Source: Gordonibacter massiliensis (ex Traore et al. 2017) (GTDB taxonomy: Bacteria > Actinomycetota > Coriobacteriia > Coriobacteriales > Eggerthellaceae). Taken from it: a stretch of DNA of 64,000 nucleotides. Where the stretch lies: positions 2,972,168 to 3,036,167 of the forward strand of contig LT827128.1 in NCBI GenBank assembly GCA_900170005.1. Reading direction: 5' to 3'. Both the position numbers and the translations under genes were made by a program. Position 1 is the stretch's first letter. Every line of letters starts with the position of its first letter. This document shows positions 1-8,165 of this stretch, in pieces. Below the pieces are notes generated by a model, which was not told where the DNA came from, made no database searches, and was given only the letters and a program-made list of their open reading frames with translations.

Positions 1-1
1 C

Positions 2-790
2 ATGCGCATCGACGCCGCGCCTCCCGGCCGGTTCGGCACGGTGGCCTTCGCGGTGAACACGAACGCGGCCGCAGCCTCCACCGGCTTCGCCAACGGATAC
101 GTGCGCGAGGCGGGCGCGCTGGGCGCGCGGGCGGCCGTGTCGGCGGCCACGCTGGTGGCCGAGCCGTCGGACGAGGGGCGAAACGTGGTGTCGTCGCTGC
201 TCGACGGCTTGCGGGGCGAGGGCGGCGCGGCGACGGGCGCGCTCGGCGTGGTGCTGGATTGCTGGTCGGGGCTTTTGGGCGCCTACCTCGAGGGGCAGGA
301 CGCCGTGCAAGGCGCCATCGAGCGCGCGGTGGACGCGCTGCCGTTCGCGAGCGCAAGCGGGCTGGGGTCGTGGGCGGCGGGCGCGTTCGGAAAAGCCGCG
401 GAGGCGCTGGGCTTGGAGCCGGCGAAGCTCGACGCGCTGAAGCCGGTGCTGGTGAACACGGCGCACGTGGCCTCGGCCGACGACGCGTCGTTCTCGGCAC
501 GCTTCCTCGCCGTGAAGGCGCAGGCCGTGGCGCACCCGCTCGCGTCGACCGACCTGTTCTCGTCGGTGGTCACGGCGGCCGAGGCGGCCGCCGTGGAAGG
601 GGTGGCCGGGCTCGACGGCACCGTCGAGATCGCCTCGGTGCGGCTGTTCGGCGACGACGGTCCGGCCATCCCGATAACCATCGCGTTGCCGCAGGCGGCG
701 AAGGACGCGGCCGCCGATTTCGCAAGCGGGGTGGCCGACGGCGTGCGGGCGGTGTACGCGCAGGTGACGGGGGTGAGGACGTGGGAATGA
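2..790 (+). CDS. Tad-locus protein of unknown function, possibly 5'-truncated by the window edge
   Basis: I do not recognise a family. The open frame begins at the second base of the window, so the true start may lie upstream and only the C-terminal 262 residues may be visible. The protein is rich in Ala, Gly and Val, has no clear membrane segment in the visible part and has no Cys-rich or ATPase motif. Its TGA overlaps the ATG of the TadE-like gene at 787 (ATGA). This is the coupling style of the whole pilus operon, so it is probably a pilus-assembly or secreted accessory protein. That role comes from context only. Confidence 0.55.
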   Translation: MRIDAAPPGRFGTVAFAVNTNAAAASTGFANGYVREAGALGARAAVSAATLVAEPSDEGRNVVSSLLDGLRGEGGAATGALGVVLDCWSGLLGAYLEGQDAVQGAIERAVDALPFASASGLGSWAAGAFGKAAEALGLEPAKLDALKPVLVNTAHVASADDASFSARFLAVKAQAVAHPLASTDLFSSVVTAAEAAAVEGVAGLDGTVEIASVRLFGDDGPAIPITIALPQAAKDAAADFASGVADGVRAVYAQVTGVRTWE

Positions 791-1254
791 CGTGGAAGCG
801 CGCGCCGTGCGTCCGGGCGGCGCGGAGACGGGGCGCGGCTGAGCGCGGGCAGATGACGGTGGAGCTGGCCGTGGTGTTTCCGGTGCTTGTCGCCGTGGCG
901 GTGATCGCGGTGAACGCGCTGCTGTTCTTCTCCGAATGCGCGGCGTTCGATCGCGTGGCGCGCGAGGCGGTGCGCGTGCACGCCACGTCGCCGGCCTACG
1001 GCCAGGGGCTCGAGCAGAGCCGCGCGCAGGTCGCCCAGACGGTGGAGCAGGCATTCGACCGGCCGTTCGAGGCCACGCGCGTGGCGGTGGAGGGAACGGA
1101 CGGCGGGCACGCCCGGTTCACGGCGACCATCGAGTTCTCGCCGACGCTGTTCGGGATGGGCTTGAAGCCGTCGGTGTTCGGCGTGGCGCTGCCGCCCCTG
1201 CAGCATGAGGTGTCGCTCGCGGTCGATCCGTACAAGCCGGGGGTGCTGCTGTGA
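787..1254 (+). CDS. TadE-like pseudopilin
   Basis: This is a 155-residue TadE-type minor pilin. A basic N-terminus of about 20 residues is followed by GQMTVELAVVFPVL, which has the prepilin layout: a small residue before the cleavage site, Glu at +5 and a hydrophobic helix at about 24-45. A short globular domain with alternating beta-like sequence follows. In Tad systems TadE/TadF are processed by the prepilin peptidase and are needed for Flp pilus assembly. I chose the start at 787 because its ATG overlaps the upstream TGA by 4 bp. The open frame runs upstream to 259, but that part overlaps the previous gene. The stop overlaps the GTG of the next gene. Confidence 0.8.
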   Translation: MTWKRAPCVRAARRRGAAERGQMTVELAVVFPVLVAVAVIAVNALLFFSECAAFDRVAREAVRVHATSPAYGQGLEQSRAQVAQTVEQAFDRPFEATRVAVEGTDGGHARFTATIEFSPTLFGMGLKPSVFGVALPPLQHEVSLAVDPYKPGVLL

Positions 1255-1741
1255 GCGCGCTTCTCCGCCGCAGGCGTCGGGCGGCGGCCGTTCTGGCGGC
1301 GCTGCTCGCGCTGGCGCTTGCGGCGGATGCGGTGCTGAAGGCCGAACGCCCGGGCGTGGCGCACGAAGCGGCGGCCCTGGCGGCGGACGGATGGGACGCG
1401 CGCGGGCTCCTCGCGTTCGGCGAAGGGGAAGGGGCGGCGGGGGATGCGAACGACGCGTATGCGGTCGAGCCGCTGCCCGAGGGCTTCGCCGAAGAGGTGA
1501 TGCCGCTTGACGGGTACGCCGACGTGCGGGTGACGCGGAGCCGGCGCGTGCGTTCGAGGAGGTGCGAAGAGCGCTGTGCGAACGCGGTTGGACGTCGGTG
1601 CCCTCGGGCAGCGATGCGGGCGGCTCGTTCGTGAAACGCGCGGGGCCGCGCACGTGGGCCTACGTCGCGTGCGTGCGGACGGGAGAGACGACGAGCGTCG
1701 TCGTGCAGTGCGCGGCGACCGATGGGAAAGGACGAGCATGA
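1251..1741 (+). pseudogene. Tad-locus membrane/secreted protein with an internal -1 frameshift
   Basis: Translation from the GTG at 1251 gives a basic N-terminus and one hydrophobic helix (residues 10-25), then an acidic stretch up to about 1530. After that the frame decays into Arg-rich sequence and stops at 1634. The third frame from about 1530 reads AEPARAFEEVRRALCERGW and continues as protein-like sequence to TGA 1739-1741. That stop overlaps the next ATG (1738) exactly as at other junctions in the operon. One extra base near 1530 (for example in the GGGTGACG run) would restore one gene of about 163 residues. It could be a real disrupted gene, a programmed frameshift or a sequencing error. 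The function is unknown; position suggests a pilus accessory protein. Confidence 0.65.
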
Positions 1742-2226
1742 TGGAGAAAGCGGAAGTCGGCACGCGAGACCTCGCGTGCCGGAAGGGGACTGCTTCGAGC
1801 GAGAGGCGCGTGGCGAAGAGGGCTCCGGAAGGATTGGGGAGGCGGCGGTCGGAGAAACCGGAGAGGGTCACGGTTTCCGCAAATTCCGAGCAAGCGAAGC
1901 GCTTGGAGAAGCGCACGGCGCTCACGCTGGCCACGCGCGGGAGGCGCAAGGCGGCCGGTCTGCTGTTCACCGGGCCGAACGACAAGGCGTTGCTGCTGGT
2001 GTCGTGCAACGACGTGCACACGGTGGGCATGCGCCATGCCATCGACGTGGCGTTCGTTGACCGGGCGGGGCTCGTGGTGGAGGCGCACCGCGCCGTGGGG
2101 CCCCTGCGCAGGCTGCGCAACGCCAAGGCCGTGGCCGTGGTGGAGCGGTTCGCCTCGTGCGACGCGCCGTGGTTCGCGGTGGGCGACCAGGTCATGATCT
2201 CCAGCGGAAGGGAGGCGGCGTTATGA
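1738..2226 (+). CDS. DUF192 family protein
   Basis: A 162-residue protein. The C-terminal 105 residues carry the DUF192 pattern: a conserved core around TVGMRHAIDVAFVDRAG, then VV, and a tail ending in GDQV. The first 55 residues are charged and low-complexity, without a signal peptide. DUF192 proteins are small beta-barrel proteins of unknown biochemical role that often sit in Tad pilus loci. The ATG at 1738 overlaps the third-frame stop of the preceding frameshifted gene. The stop at 2226 overlaps the next start (ATGA). It is probably translationally coupled within the pilus operon. Confidence 0.75.
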   Translation: MMEKAEVGTRDLACRKGTASSERRVAKRAPEGLGRRRSEKPERVTVSANSEQAKRLEKRTALTLATRGRRKAAGLLFTGPNDKALLLVSCNDVHTVGMRHAIDVAFVDRAGLVVEAHRAVGPLRRLRNAKAVAVVERFASCDAPWFAVGDQVMISSGREAAL

Positions 2227-3026
2227 AGACGTGTCCGATATGCCGGGCGCGCACGTTCGACGACGCGGAGGTGTGCTACGGGTGCATGCACCGTTTCGAT
2301 AGCGAGCCGGTGCGTCGGCCTGCGGTCGAAGAGGACGTTTGGGAGCCCGACGAGGCGGTGACGCGGCCCACGATCGGCGATGCGGCAGCGGGCGAAGAGG
2401 CTCTCGGGGAGGAGCGGCATCCTGCTCGCTCCCGTCCGGCCACGCGCCTCGACTTGGTGGAAGCCGCAGGTCGTGCGGAGACGCGTCCGGTGGACGGAAA
2501 GGAGCCGGAACGCGAGGGGAAGCACGCCTCGCCGGGCGCCGGGCGGTCGCCCGCGCGAGCGCGGCCCGAGGCGGGTCTTGCGCCGCAGCGTGCCGAGCAG
2601 CACCGGGCGAAGGCCGTGCGCTTCGACGACGGTGCGGGGCGGGCGCTGCCGGCGTCTCGCGCGGCTCCGGCCGTGTTCGACGGCGCCGGCTGGATCGTGC
2701 GCTTCGAGTTGCCGGGATCCGCCGCCTCTTCGCTCGAGCCGCTCGACGGTGGGACATGCGCGCATGGGGCGGAGGATGGGCGCGACGCGGCAGCGTGCTC
2801 CCTGGTCGTCAGCATCTGCCCGATGCGAGCGGACGCGGTGCCCGCCGACGGCGCGTCGGCGCGAGGGGCGAGGACGTTGGAGCTCGGCGGCATGCGGGGT
2901 GCAAGGCCGGCAGAGCCCGGCGGCGTGCGAGCCGCGCAGGCCCTCTTCGCCAGTTCTGAGCCGAAGCGGCGCGCCGGGTTCGCGGGCGCGACGCCCGTCG
3001 CAGCGGGCGAAGGCGGAAAGTCGTGA
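2223..3026 (+). CDS. Zinc-ribbon protein with disordered central region
   Basis: A 267-residue protein that starts with a zinc-ribbon knuckle: CPIC near residue 4 and CYGCMHRF near residue 19 supply four Cys ligands. The middle is Arg/Glu/Ala-rich and probably disordered. A possible folded patch around residues 160-210 (WIVRFELPG) resembles an FHA- or beta-rich segment, but I cannot assign it. There is no membrane segment. It sits between DUF192 and the prepilin peptidase, overlapping both by 4 bp, so it is made with the pilus machinery. A regulatory or scaffold role is a guess from the zinc ribbon and context. Confidence 0.65.
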   Translation: MKTCPICRARTFDDAEVCYGCMHRFDSEPVRRPAVEEDVWEPDEAVTRPTIGDAAAGEEALGEERHPARSRPATRLDLVEAAGRAETRPVDGKEPEREGKHASPGAGRSPARARPEAGLAPQRAEQHRAKAVRFDDGAGRALPASRAAPAVFDGAGWIVRFELPGSAASSLEPLDGGTCAHGAEDGRDAAACSLVVSICPMRADAVPADGASARGARTLELGGMRGARPAEPGGVRAAQALFASSEPKRRAGFAGATPVAAGEGGKS

Positions 3027-3919
3027 GCGCCTCGATGGTCGCTGCATTCGCGGTCGTCGGCGGAGCTCTCGGATGGTTCGCCGTACCCGGTGCGAGCGAT
3101 GTGCTGCTGCGCCGGGCGTGCGCCCGCGCCGACGCCTGGTGGCGCGACTCGCTGCAAGCCTACCGGGCCTTCAAACGCGAGCACCCCGACGTCGAGCCCT
3201 CGAGCTCGGCGCGCGGAGTCGAAGGGGCGGTGGGCATATGGCGCGACGAGGCGTTTTCCGCCGGTCTGGCGGGGTCGCTCACACAGGAGCGGTTGCGATC
3301 GCTTGCCTCCGCCGGGTTCAAGGTCGACGGGTTGGCCGCGGCGGGCACCGAAGAGAGTCGCCGCCTGCGTTGCTCGTTTCGGGCGCGCAAGCGGGATCGC
3401 GCGCTTTGCGCGCTGGCCCTGGCCGCTGCGGCGGCGACTGCGGCGGCGTTCGTTTCGAATGCGATCGCCGCCGCGTTGCTCGGCCTGTGCGCCGCGGCTA
3501 TGGCCGTGGCGATGGTGTGCGACGCGCGGGCCCGCATCATCCCGCTCGAAGCGTGCGCGCTCGTCGCGCTGGGGGGCGCGGCCTTTCAGGCGGCGGTGCG
3601 GGGGCCGGAAGGCCTTGCCGCCGGGGCGCTGTTCGCGCTCGTCGTGACGGGAGGATGCGCGCTGGCGAACCGCCTGTTGCGCGTGCGCTGTCCCGGCGGT
3701 GCCGTGGGGCGCGGGGACGTGCGGTGCATGGGCGCGCTGTCGTTAGCCACCGGCGCCGGCGCGGCGTGCGGCTTCGCGGCGTGCTACGCGCTTGCGGGTC
3801 TCGTGGCCCTGGGCGGATGCGCGATGCGCCGGTTGAAGCTGGGCGACGGGATGCCCATGGCGCCGTTCCTGTCGGCCTGGCTGGCTTGCGGGGCGGCGGC
3901 GAGCGTGGTGCTGGCGTAA
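3023..3919 (+). CDS. Prepilin peptidase, A24 family (TadV/CpaA-like)
   Basis: This polytopic membrane protein of 298 residues has the two catalytic Asp motifs of A24 aspartic peptidases. The first is in VCDARARIIP (about residue 168) and the second in the GxGD signature GRGDV (about residue 232). Helices flank both. The first 130 residues (one N-terminal helix, then a soluble stretch) are longer than in minimal TadV proteins. In Tad systems this enzyme cleaves Flp prepilins and TadE/TadF pseudopilins at the membrane. It starts at a GTG overlapping the previous stop. An 84-bp gap with a good RBS follows before the pilin gene. Confidence 0.85.
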   Translation: MSASMVAAFAVVGGALGWFAVPGASDVLLRRACARADAWWRDSLQAYRAFKREHPDVEPSSSARGVEGAVGIWRDEAFSAGLAGSLTQERLRSLASAGFKVDGLAAAGTEESRRLRCSFRARKRDRALCALALAAAAATAAAFVSNAIAAALLGLCAAAMAVAMVCDARARIIPLEACALVALGGAAFQAAVRGPEGLAAGALFALVVTGGCALANRLLRVRCPGGAVGRGDVRCMGALSLATGAGAACGFAACYALAGLVALGGCAMRRLKLGDGMPMAPFLSAWLACGAAASVVLA

Positions 3920-4003
3920 GCGCGTGGCGGCGCTCGTCGCGAAAAACGTGGAAGAGCGGGCCCAAAACGGGGTCCGCGAACATTCAAGAAAGGACTGTCT
4001 ATC

Positions 4004-4234
4004 ATGAAAAAGGAAAACAACCTGGTGAAATGCAGCAAGCTGAGAGCGCTCGCCGTGCGTGGCGAAGAGGGCGGCGGATCCGAGATCGTGCAGACGGTCA
4101 TCGTGCTCGGCTTCGCCGTGGGGCTGGGGGCGGCGCTCATGCTGCTGCAGGGCAACATCCAGACGGCCATCACCACGGCCGGCACGAACATCACGGACAT
4201 GTTCTCGAAGGTGACGTCCGGTGCGGCCAAGTAG
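4004..4234 (+). CDS. Flp-like pilin subunit (type IVb)
   Basis: A 76-residue prepilin. A 26-residue polar leader ends in GGG, followed by SEIVQTVIVLGFAVGLGAAL, a hydrophobic helix with Glu at +2. A short tail rich in Thr, Asn and Ala follows. Size and layout match Flp major pilins cleaved by TadV. An AAGAAAGGA ribosome-binding site lies just upstream. It follows the only clear gap in the operon (3920-4003), which would allow separate regulation or higher expression of the major subunit. The next gene also carries a pilin-like helix, so the major/minor assignment rests on size. Confidence 0.8.
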   Translation: MKKENNLVKCSKLRALAVRGEEGGGSEIVQTVIVLGFAVGLGAALMLLQGNIQTAITTAGTNITDMFSKVTSGAAK

Positions 4235-4730
4235 GCGGGTCGAACGGGGCGGGAGCGCCGTCGTGGCCGTGGTCGCCATGCCCATCCTGCTCACGTTCCT
4301 GTTCGCCGCCATCGACTTGGGGCGCGTCGTGTTTTTGGGTTCCGAGGCGGGCACGGCGGCTCATGCCGTTTGCCGCCGCGTGACGACGCGCCCCGCATCG
4401 GCGTCCTCGCCGGACGAGCTGCGCGAGGCCGCGGTGGAGGCGGCTCCGTCGCTCGCCGGCGAGGGGCTGGACCTGTCCATCGACGTTGACGTGGGCGACG
4501 TCGAGGAATGCGCGCTCGCGTACCGGCTGTACGACGACGAGGCCGGCTCGTTCCTCTCCCGCACCGTCCGCACGCGCACGCGACCGGTGGAGGCGACGGT
4601 CGCCGTGAGCGGCCGCTATCTGACCCCGCTCGGCGCGCTGCTTTCCAAAGGGGCGGGCGAGGCGGCGTTTCGCTGCTCGGCGCAGGCGCGCGGCTCGATC
4701 GACGAGACGGCGGAGGGAGCGGGCGCATGA
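4221..4730 (+). CDS. TadE/TadF-like pseudopilin
   Basis: This 169-residue protein begins with a short basic segment and GGSAVVAVVAMPILLTFLFAAIDLGRVVF. The helix followed by D-x-G-R is typical of TadE-like proteins. The rest is a soluble domain with two Cys (in AVCRR and EECAL) that could form a disulfide. The GTG start overlaps the pilin gene's 3' end by 14 bp, so translation is probably coupled. A pilus tip or assembly role is expected from the family. It could also be called TadF. Confidence 0.75.
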   Translation: MRPSRRVERGGSAVVAVVAMPILLTFLFAAIDLGRVVFLGSEAGTAAHAVCRRVTTRPASASSPDELREAAVEAAPSLAGEGLDLSIDVDVGDVEECALAYRLYDDEAGSFLSRTVRTRTRPVEATVAVSGRYLTPLGALLSKGAGEAAFRCSAQARGSIDETAEGAGA

Positions 4731-5248
4731 GCGCGCCGCGAAGGCTTCGCACGTTGCGGGCTTTGGAGCGGGGGAGCGAGGTCGTGCAGTCGGTGGTCGC
4801 CGTGTCGCTCGTGCTGCTGGCGGTGTTCGCGGTGGTGCAGGTGGGCGGCATGATGCTGTCCATCAGCCGGCTCACGGCCGATCTTTCCCGCGCCTGCCGG
4901 CAGATGGACACGGCGGGCCTCGCGCTCGCCGCCGATCGGGAGCGCTTCGTGGCCGAGGAGGTGCTCGGCGCGGCGACGCAGTTGAAGCCCGAGCTGCTGC
5001 AGGTTCGAAACGTGAGGATGTCGGCGGCGGTCGAAGAGGGTGCGGGGCAAGCGCCCGGGCAGGGAACAGCTTCGGATGCGGATGCCGGGGTCTTGCAGCG
5101 AACGGACGCCGCGCGCGTGTCGTTCGACGTGGCGTACGAGCTGCCCTCCTTGGCGGCGTTTCCCGGGCTCGCCCATCGGACGATCGCGCGGCATGTGGTG
5201 TGCGAGCACGTGGAAGGCCGGGTCGTGGAAGTGGGGGTGGGGCCGTGA
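4727..5248 (+). CDS. Pilin-like/TadE-like protein
   Basis: A 173-residue protein. After a basic N-terminus it has GSEVVQSVVAVSLVLLAVFAVVQVGG, which parallels the GSEIVQTVIV of the Flp-like pilin at 4004. It is probably processed by the same peptidase. The rest is soluble, with a beta-rich C-terminal portion. The start at ATG 4727 overlaps the previous stop by 4 bp; the open frame upstream to 4508 only overlaps the preceding gene. It is likely a minor pilin of the Tad system. No closer family can be given by eye. Confidence 0.7.
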   Translation: MSAPRRLRTLRALERGSEVVQSVVAVSLVLLAVFAVVQVGGMMLSISRLTADLSRACRQMDTAGLALAADRERFVAEEVLGAATQLKPELLQVRNVRMSAAVEEGAGQAPGQGTASDADAGVLQRTDAARVSFDVAYELPSLAAFPGLAHRTIARHVVCEHVEGRVVEVGVGP

Positions 5249-5919
5249 GCTGCGGGATGACGCGCGTCGCGGCCCCGCATGCTGCGGGGCAGGGCGGCCG
5301 GCTGCTCGAGCCGGGCGAGCGCGGATCCATCGCGCCGCTTGCGGTGATGGCGGCGCTTCTGCTGTTCTCCGTACTGGCGTTCTCGGTGGACCAGGGCATC
5401 GCCTGCGCGGTGAAGACGGGGCAGGAGAACGCGCTCGATGCGGCGCGCGACGCCTGCTTCGATGCCTCGTTCGCGCTGGCGGCGAAAAACGACGAGGACC
5501 CTGGTCTCGCAGTTGCGCGCCGCCTTGCGGAAACGCTGCGCGTGGAGGGCTTCCCGGGGGAGGTCGACGTGTGGTTTTACGAAGTGCCGAAAGAGGACCT
5601 GCCGGCTTCGCGGCGCGTTTGGGGCATCGCGGTGCAGGTGCGGGATCAAGCGCCCACGGTGTTCGCGCGCGGGTTCGGCGTCGCGTCGCTGCCGGTGGCG
5701 TCGAAGCGCGTGGTGGTGGCCGAGCCGTTCGCCGGGTCGGAGGTGTGGCGCCCCGACGTTGCGGGCGGCGAGACGTTCGAGCTGCGTGCAGGCGCCGAGG
5801 TGTCGGCTTTGGTGCGAGCGAGGCTCGCGCGCCTTGACGAATGCCCAATCGAATTGGAGCGCGAGGTGCGCGCCGCCGTCGCGGCGGCGAGCGGGGCGCC
5901 CGAGAAGGAGGAACCATGA
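5245..5919 (+). CDS. Tad-locus pseudopilin/TadG-like N-anchored protein
   Basis: This 224-residue protein has one N-terminal hydrophobic helix in ERGSIAPLAVMAALLLFSVLAFSVDQG (about residues 25-51), followed by a soluble extracytoplasmic domain. The 'ERGxxAPL' leader is the style of TadG/TadE-like proteins, though a von Willebrand A domain as in full TadG is absent. The GTG start at 5245 overlaps the previous stop. The stop overlaps the ATG of cpaB. It probably serves the pilus as an exported accessory subunit. Confidence 0.65.
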   Translation: MSCGMTRVAAPHAAGQGGRLLEPGERGSIAPLAVMAALLLFSVLAFSVDQGIACAVKTGQENALDAARDACFDASFALAAKNDEDPGLAVARRLAETLRVEGFPGEVDVWFYEVPKEDLPASRRVWGIAVQVRDQAPTVFARGFGVASLPVASKRVVVAEPFAGSEVWRPDVAGGETFELRAGAEVSALVRARLARLDECPIELEREVRAAVAAASGAPEKEEP

Positions 5920-6818
5920 TCATGCAACGAGCAAGGGAGCGGGCGGGTGGCGCGTCCGGCTACGCCAGCCGCGAGAGCGCGGGCCCGGCGACGGGCGGCG
6001 CGTTGGGTTCTGCGACCGAACGGCAGGAGCGGCCCCGCCGATCGCGCGGATCTTCCGCCGCGCGCGAGGTGCAGGATCCGCAAAAGGCGAAGAGCTTGGC
6101 CGCCGTTGCGGCGGTGTCGGTCGCGGTGGCCCTGGTAGCTGCTGCATACGGGACGTGGGCGGCCCTGTCCGCGCAGGCGACGGTGGCCGCCGCGGGTGCC
6201 GACGCCCAGCCGACGCTGGTCGCGGCCGCCGACGTACGCGCAGGAGACGTGCTCGCGGCGTCGTCGTTCGAAGTGCGTTCGATCCCGCGCAGCCTGCGCG
6301 TGCAGACGGCGCTCGGGGCCGACGCCCTCGAGGGAGGCGCGTCGTTGCTCGGCCAGCGAGCGCTCGTAGACATGCCCACGGGCACGCAGGTCACGCCTGC
6401 GGCCGTTTCGGGCCGTGCCGACGGTGCGCGCCTGTCGGCGGTGCTCGCGGCCGGCCGGCAGGCCGTCACCGTGGCCGTCGATGCCGAGTCGGGGCTCGCC
6501 GGGCAGCTGCGTCCGTCCGACCGCGTGCGGGTGGTGGCCCTGGAAGGCGCGGCGTCTGGAGAGGTCCTCCTGGCAACGATCTGCGACGACGTGCGCGTCG
6601 TTTCGCTCGACGGCGACCGGGTGGGCGAAAGCGGGACGTACGCGTCCGTGACGCTGGAGGTGACGCCTGATGAGGCCGACGCCGTTCGGGCCGCGCAATG
6701 GGCGGGGAAGGTGAGCCTCGTGCTCATGCCCGCGTTCGCGGAACCCGCGCAGGAAGACGCCTCGCCGGATACGGCGGCGGACGGCGCGAACGAAGCGGAG
6801 GAGGCCGTCGATGGATAG
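5916..6818 (+). CDS. cpaB: CpaB/RcpC-like pilus assembly protein
   Basis: A 300-residue protein with a 70-residue polar, basic cytoplasmic N-terminus and a single helix (about 70-90, AAVSVAVALVAAAYGTW). An SAF-type domain follows, beginning at TLVAAADVRAGDVLAASSFEVR. The next region, about 175-265, contains VTVAVDAESGLAGQLRPSDRVRV, a RcpC-type segment. CpaB/RcpC is an anchored extracytoplasmic component of Tad pili. Start 5916 has a strong AGGAGGAA site and overlaps the upstream stop. The C-terminus is Asp/Glu/Ala-rich. No secretin (RcpA/CpaC) is present, as expected for a monoderm. Confidence 0.85.
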   Translation: MIMQRARERAGGASGYASRESAGPATGGALGSATERQERPRRSRGSSAAREVQDPQKAKSLAAVAAVSVAVALVAAAYGTWAALSAQATVAAAGADAQPTLVAAADVRAGDVLAASSFEVRSIPRSLRVQTALGADALEGGASLLGQRALVDMPTGTQVTPAAVSGRADGARLSAVLAAGRQAVTVAVDAESGLAGQLRPSDRVRVVALEGAASGEVLLATICDDVRVVSLDGDRVGESGTYASVTLEVTPDEADAVRAAQWAGKVSLVLMPAFAEPAQEDASPDTAADGANEAEEAVDG

Positions 6819-8130
6819 GACGCTCGAGCGCGCGCTCAAAGCGGCCGTGCGCGACGAGGTGGCCGCGAAGCTGGGCGGCGGTGCAGCGGGGCCCGACCAG
6901 GTGAAGGCGTTCGTGGTCGAGGCGGTCGAGACGTTGCGGCTCGACTACGGCGCGCATCTGGAGCCGGCTGAGGCGGACGCGCTCTGCCGCGCGATCGTCG
7001 ACGACTTCCTCTACTACGGCCCGCTCCAGCCGCTGCTTGAAGACGGAACCATCACCGAGGTGATGGTGAACGGCGGCGGCGTCGACCTTGCCGATCCGGC
7101 GCTGTCCTATTTGCCCCCTATCGTGTACGTGGAGCGGGCGGGCAAGCTGGAGTACCGTCCCGACGTCGCGTTCGACGATGCGGGGCACGTGCGTCGGATC
7201 ATCGACAAGATAGCGGAGCAAGCGGGCGTTCGCTGCGACGAGGCGCATGCCATGGGGTGCGCCATGCTGCCGGGGGGCCGGGCGCGCGCCACGTACGTCG
7301 TGCCTCCGCTCGCCCCCGACGGACCGGCGCTCAACCTGCGCATGTTCAAGGAAGACCTCATGAGCATGGGCGACTTGGAGCGGGCCGGCGCACTCACGGC
7401 CGCCATGTCGGATTTCCTGCGTTCGGCCGTGGCGGCGCGCTGCCCCATTGTCATATCGGGCGGCACCGGATCGGGCAAAACCACGCTTCTCAACGCGCTT
7501 TCCGAGTTCATTTCCCCTGGCGAGCGCGTGATCACCTTGGAGGACACGCCCGAGTTGCGGCTACGCACGCCGCACACGGAGCGCATGCAGACACGCGAGG
7601 CGAACGTGGAGGGCGAGGGGGCGGTGGGCATGCGCGAGCTGGTGGCCATAGCGCTCAGGCGTCGTCCCGACCGCATCATCGTGGGCGAGTGCCGAGGCGC
7701 GGAGGCCTACGACATGCTGCAGGCCATGCAGACCGACCACCCCGGTTCCATGACCACCGTGCATGCGAACGACCCTGGCAACGCCATCAGCCGCCTGCGC
7801 ACCATGGTGGGCTACGCGGACGGCGACCTGAACCGCGAGGTCATCATGCAACAGATAGCCGAGTCGCTGTGCGGTGGGCTCGTCGTGCATGTCGAGCGCC
7901 TGCAGGACGGGAGCCGGCGGGTCACGAGCATCGTGGCCGTCGACCCGTTGCCCGAGGGCGGAACGGTCATACCGCGCGCCGAGCTGTTCGCCTTCGATGT
8001 GGAAGGGGTGGACGACGACGGGTGGGTGATGGGCGCGTGGCGGGCGCGCGGCATCCAGCCGCAGCACATCAAGGAGCGCATGAGGGCCGCGGGCGTCTGG
8101 TACGACCCGGAATGGTTCTTTTCGACGTGA
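6811..8130 (+). CDS. tadA: Tad pilus secretion ATPase TadA/CpaF
   Basis: This 439-residue protein is a GspE/VirB11-type hexameric ATPase that powers Flp pilus assembly. It has an N-terminal domain with ITEVMVNG near residue 75, and Walker A GTGSGKTT near residue 218. The Asp box lies around ITLEDTPELRL. Walker B/His-box sequence follows (RRRPDRIIVGECRG, then HPGSMTTVHANDP). All catalytic elements are present and the length is typical. ATG 6811 overlaps the end of cpaB by 8 bp. The downstream gene starts at or just after its stop, so TadA and TadB are co-expressed. Confidence 0.93.
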   Translation: MDRTLERALKAAVRDEVAAKLGGGAAGPDQVKAFVVEAVETLRLDYGAHLEPAEADALCRAIVDDFLYYGPLQPLLEDGTITEVMVNGGGVDLADPALSYLPPIVYVERAGKLEYRPDVAFDDAGHVRRIIDKIAEQAGVRCDEAHAMGCAMLPGGRARATYVVPPLAPDGPALNLRMFKEDLMSMGDLERAGALTAAMSDFLRSAVAARCPIVISGGTGSGKTTLLNALSEFISPGERVITLEDTPELRLRTPHTERMQTREANVEGEGAVGMRELVAIALRRRPDRIIVGECRGAEAYDMLQAMQTDHPGSMTTVHANDPGNAISRLRTMVGYADGDLNREVIMQQIAESLCGGLVVHVERLQDGSRRVTSIVAVDPLPEGGTVIPRAELFAFDVEGVDDDGWVMGAWRARGIQPQHIKERMRAAGVWYDPEWFFST

Positions 8131-8165
8131 CGCCGGGCGGGTGGTTGGCGATCAGAGGAGGAACG

